From positions 1 to 7,312 of the forward strand of contig CAZQAA010000022.1 of assembly GCA_964591255.1 (NCBI GenBank): 7,312 bases of DNA, read 5' to 3'. The notes beneath the pieces are model-generated. The model saw only the letters and a program-made list of their open reading frames with translations, was not told the origin of the DNA and did no database searches. This DNA comes from CAZQAA01 sp964591255. Lineage in GTDB: Bacteria > Desulfobacterota > DSM-4660 > Desulfatiglandales > Desulfatiglandaceae. The position numbers and the translations under genes were made by a program. The first letter of the stretch is position 1. Each line of letters opens with the position of its first letter. Of this stretch, positions 6,556 through 7,312 are shown piece by piece.

Positions 6556-6780
6556 TCTATAGTGACTCCCTGAATGGACTGTACCAAAATAAAAACCTTT
6601 GCAAAATGCTGCTGAAAATGTTCATGAGAATTCTTCTTTTTTGATCGCTATTTTTATGTCTTGCACGCTTGCTTTTTTTCTGCTTCCGCATATAGTTAGA
6701 TTTTGGCTAATTTAAATAAGGCGTTCGCTAACTTTGTCATTGCAGTTGTGAACCTGTGCAACGTGCTACGACTGAACTCC

Positions 6781-6815
6781 CTGGTTTTTAGGAACGCAGC
6801 GGAGTAAAAATCCAG
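6781..6815. repeat. Imperfect hairpin resembling a dispersed palindromic repeat
   Basis: CTGG-TTTTTA (6781-6790) pairs with TAAAAA-T-CCAG (6805-6815), with one unpaired T, around a GC-rich loop containing AACGCAGCGGAG. It lies about 48 bases beyond the stop of the minus-strand flavoprotein gene. The form (TTTTTA arm, CGCAGCGGAGT loop, TAAAAATCC arm) is like small repeats I associate with sulfate-reducer genomes; this is an impression. It could also help end minus-strand transcription. Confidence 0.35.
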
Positions 6816-6862
6816 TGCAGTGATTTGTTAGAAAAAATTCTTAGAAGAAAAATAATCAGCTG

Positions 6863-7312
6863 CTATTTAAATCCCTGTTCTTTGTGTTTCATCGCGATAG
6901 TCTCAGCCAAATTCTCAAGAGCTTTAAAATCAGCCTCTGATGGTGATCCTTTGGAAAGAACAGGCTCGATAACTTCTACTTTAAGATTAGGAATCATCCC
7001 TGCCAAGACTTCTACAGTCTTACCACCCCACCCGTAGGAGCCGATAATGGAAAGGAATTTTGTTTTAGGCCTCAGGGCGTTTGCCAGAAACGCGGCATAT
7101 GCAGCGTAAGGATGAGGTCCGGCCAGGATGGTTGGAGTTCCAACTACGATTGTAGCCGCGTCAACCAGGGCAACGGCAAGCTTTCCTATATCCGTAACAG
7201 CAAGATTGAACTGTTCGATTCCGACACCTTTCTCCGCAAGAGCAGATACAAGATAATCCACCATCTGCCTTGTGCTTTCATGCATGGTTACATACGGGAT
7301 GACTACTTTGTT
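6863..7312 (-). CDS. A-type flavoprotein (flavodiiron protein), C-terminal flavodoxin domain, 5' partial
   Basis: C-terminal FMN-binding flavodoxin-like domain of a flavodiiron protein, the cytoplasmic enzyme that reduces O2 to water and/or NO to N2O in anaerobes, usually fed by rubredoxin. The frame is open to the right edge and reads NKVVIPYVTMHESTRQMV there, so the ATG at 7285 is internal. FMN-binding loops are visible: TMHESTRQM (phosphate loop), VGTPTILAGPHPYAAY, and IIGSYGWGGKTVE; ANALRPKTKF and EPVLSKGSPSEADF are typical of the family. The chain ends about 10 residues after the domain (KHKEQGFK), so no rubredoxin domain is fused at the C-terminus. The metallo-beta-lactamase diiron domain should lie outside the window, on the same strand. 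A free-standing flavodoxin is less likely because the GPHP and GSYGWGG motifs are those of flavodiiron proteins. It is convergent with the sulfite reductase gene. Confidence 0.88.
   Translation of the reverse strand, partial: NKVVIPYVTMHESTRQMVDYLVSALAEKGVGIEQFNLAVTDIGKLAVALVDAATIVVGTPTILAGPHPYAAYAAFLANALRPKTKFLSIIGSYGWGGKTVEVLAGMIPNLKVEVIEPVLSKGSPSEADFKALENLAETIAMKHKEQGFK

Larger units (their letters stand above)
6499..6862. other. Gene-free convergent intergenic region
   Basis: No gene was found in these 364 bases, which separate the sulfite reductase (+) from the flavoprotein (-). They hold two hairpins, at 6513-6555 and 6781-6815 (listed separately), an AT-rich middle with several T-runs (6636-6690), and copies of ACTCCCTG at 6490, 6565 and 6776. 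The region serves as the 3' end of both flanking genes. Confidence 0.6.

Noticed and set aside
6632..6690. T-runs in the convergent intergenic region as possible intrinsic terminators
   Set aside because: No stable GC-rich stem precedes any of the runs; only a short GAATTC palindrome is nearby.
6715..6770. Integron attC-like site in the convergent region (GTTCGCTAAC and GTGCAACG)
   Set aside because: The core sites do not match the attC consensus and no paired inner sites or integrase are present.

Overview
The window looks like a chromosomal stretch from a strictly anaerobic, probably sulfate-reducing deltaproteobacterium (Desulfobacterota). This rests on gene content only: a small 'assimilatory-type' siroheme sulfite reductase of the kind known from Desulfovibrio and relatives, the flavodoxin half of an A-type flavoprotein (oxygen/NO reductase of anaerobes), an AMIN + Amidase_3 cell-wall amidase, and a short cysteine protein whose reading frame needs a UGA to be decoded, plausibly as selenocysteine. 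No rRNA, tRNA, CRISPR array, intact transposase or integrase was seen.

Layout. 1-1302 (+): N-acetylmuramoyl-L-alanine amidase, cut by the left edge. 1303-1584: gene-free, with a sigma70-like promoter, a 9-bp inverted repeat and a well-placed ribosome site leading only into a four-codon frame. 1585-3417 (+): a 610-residue protein of unknown function, much more AT-rich than its neighbours and with no Shine-Dalgarno; it carries motifs resembling FMN-binding TIM barrels of the nitronate monooxygenase type plus five clustered cysteines. 3418-3841: gene-free, with a possible decayed minus-strand coding fragment. 3842-5125 (+): 12-helix MFS transporter. 5126-5492: gene-free, ending in a good promoter. 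5493-5651 (+): 52-codon zinc-ribbon-like protein with in-frame UGA at codon 15. 5836-6498 (+): sulfite reductase. 6499-6862: gene-free, with two hairpins. 6863-7312 (-): flavodoxin domain of an A-type flavoprotein, cut by the right edge.

The genes do not form one obvious pathway. The UGA-containing small protein and the sulfite reductase are co-directional and may share the promoter at 5362-5389; together with the convergent flavodiiron protein they fit the redox and sulfur metabolism of an anaerobe. The amidase, the 610-residue protein and the transporter are separated by long gaps and look like independent units. The two points most worth following are the candidate selenoprotein and the uncharacterised, possibly laterally acquired 610-residue protein.
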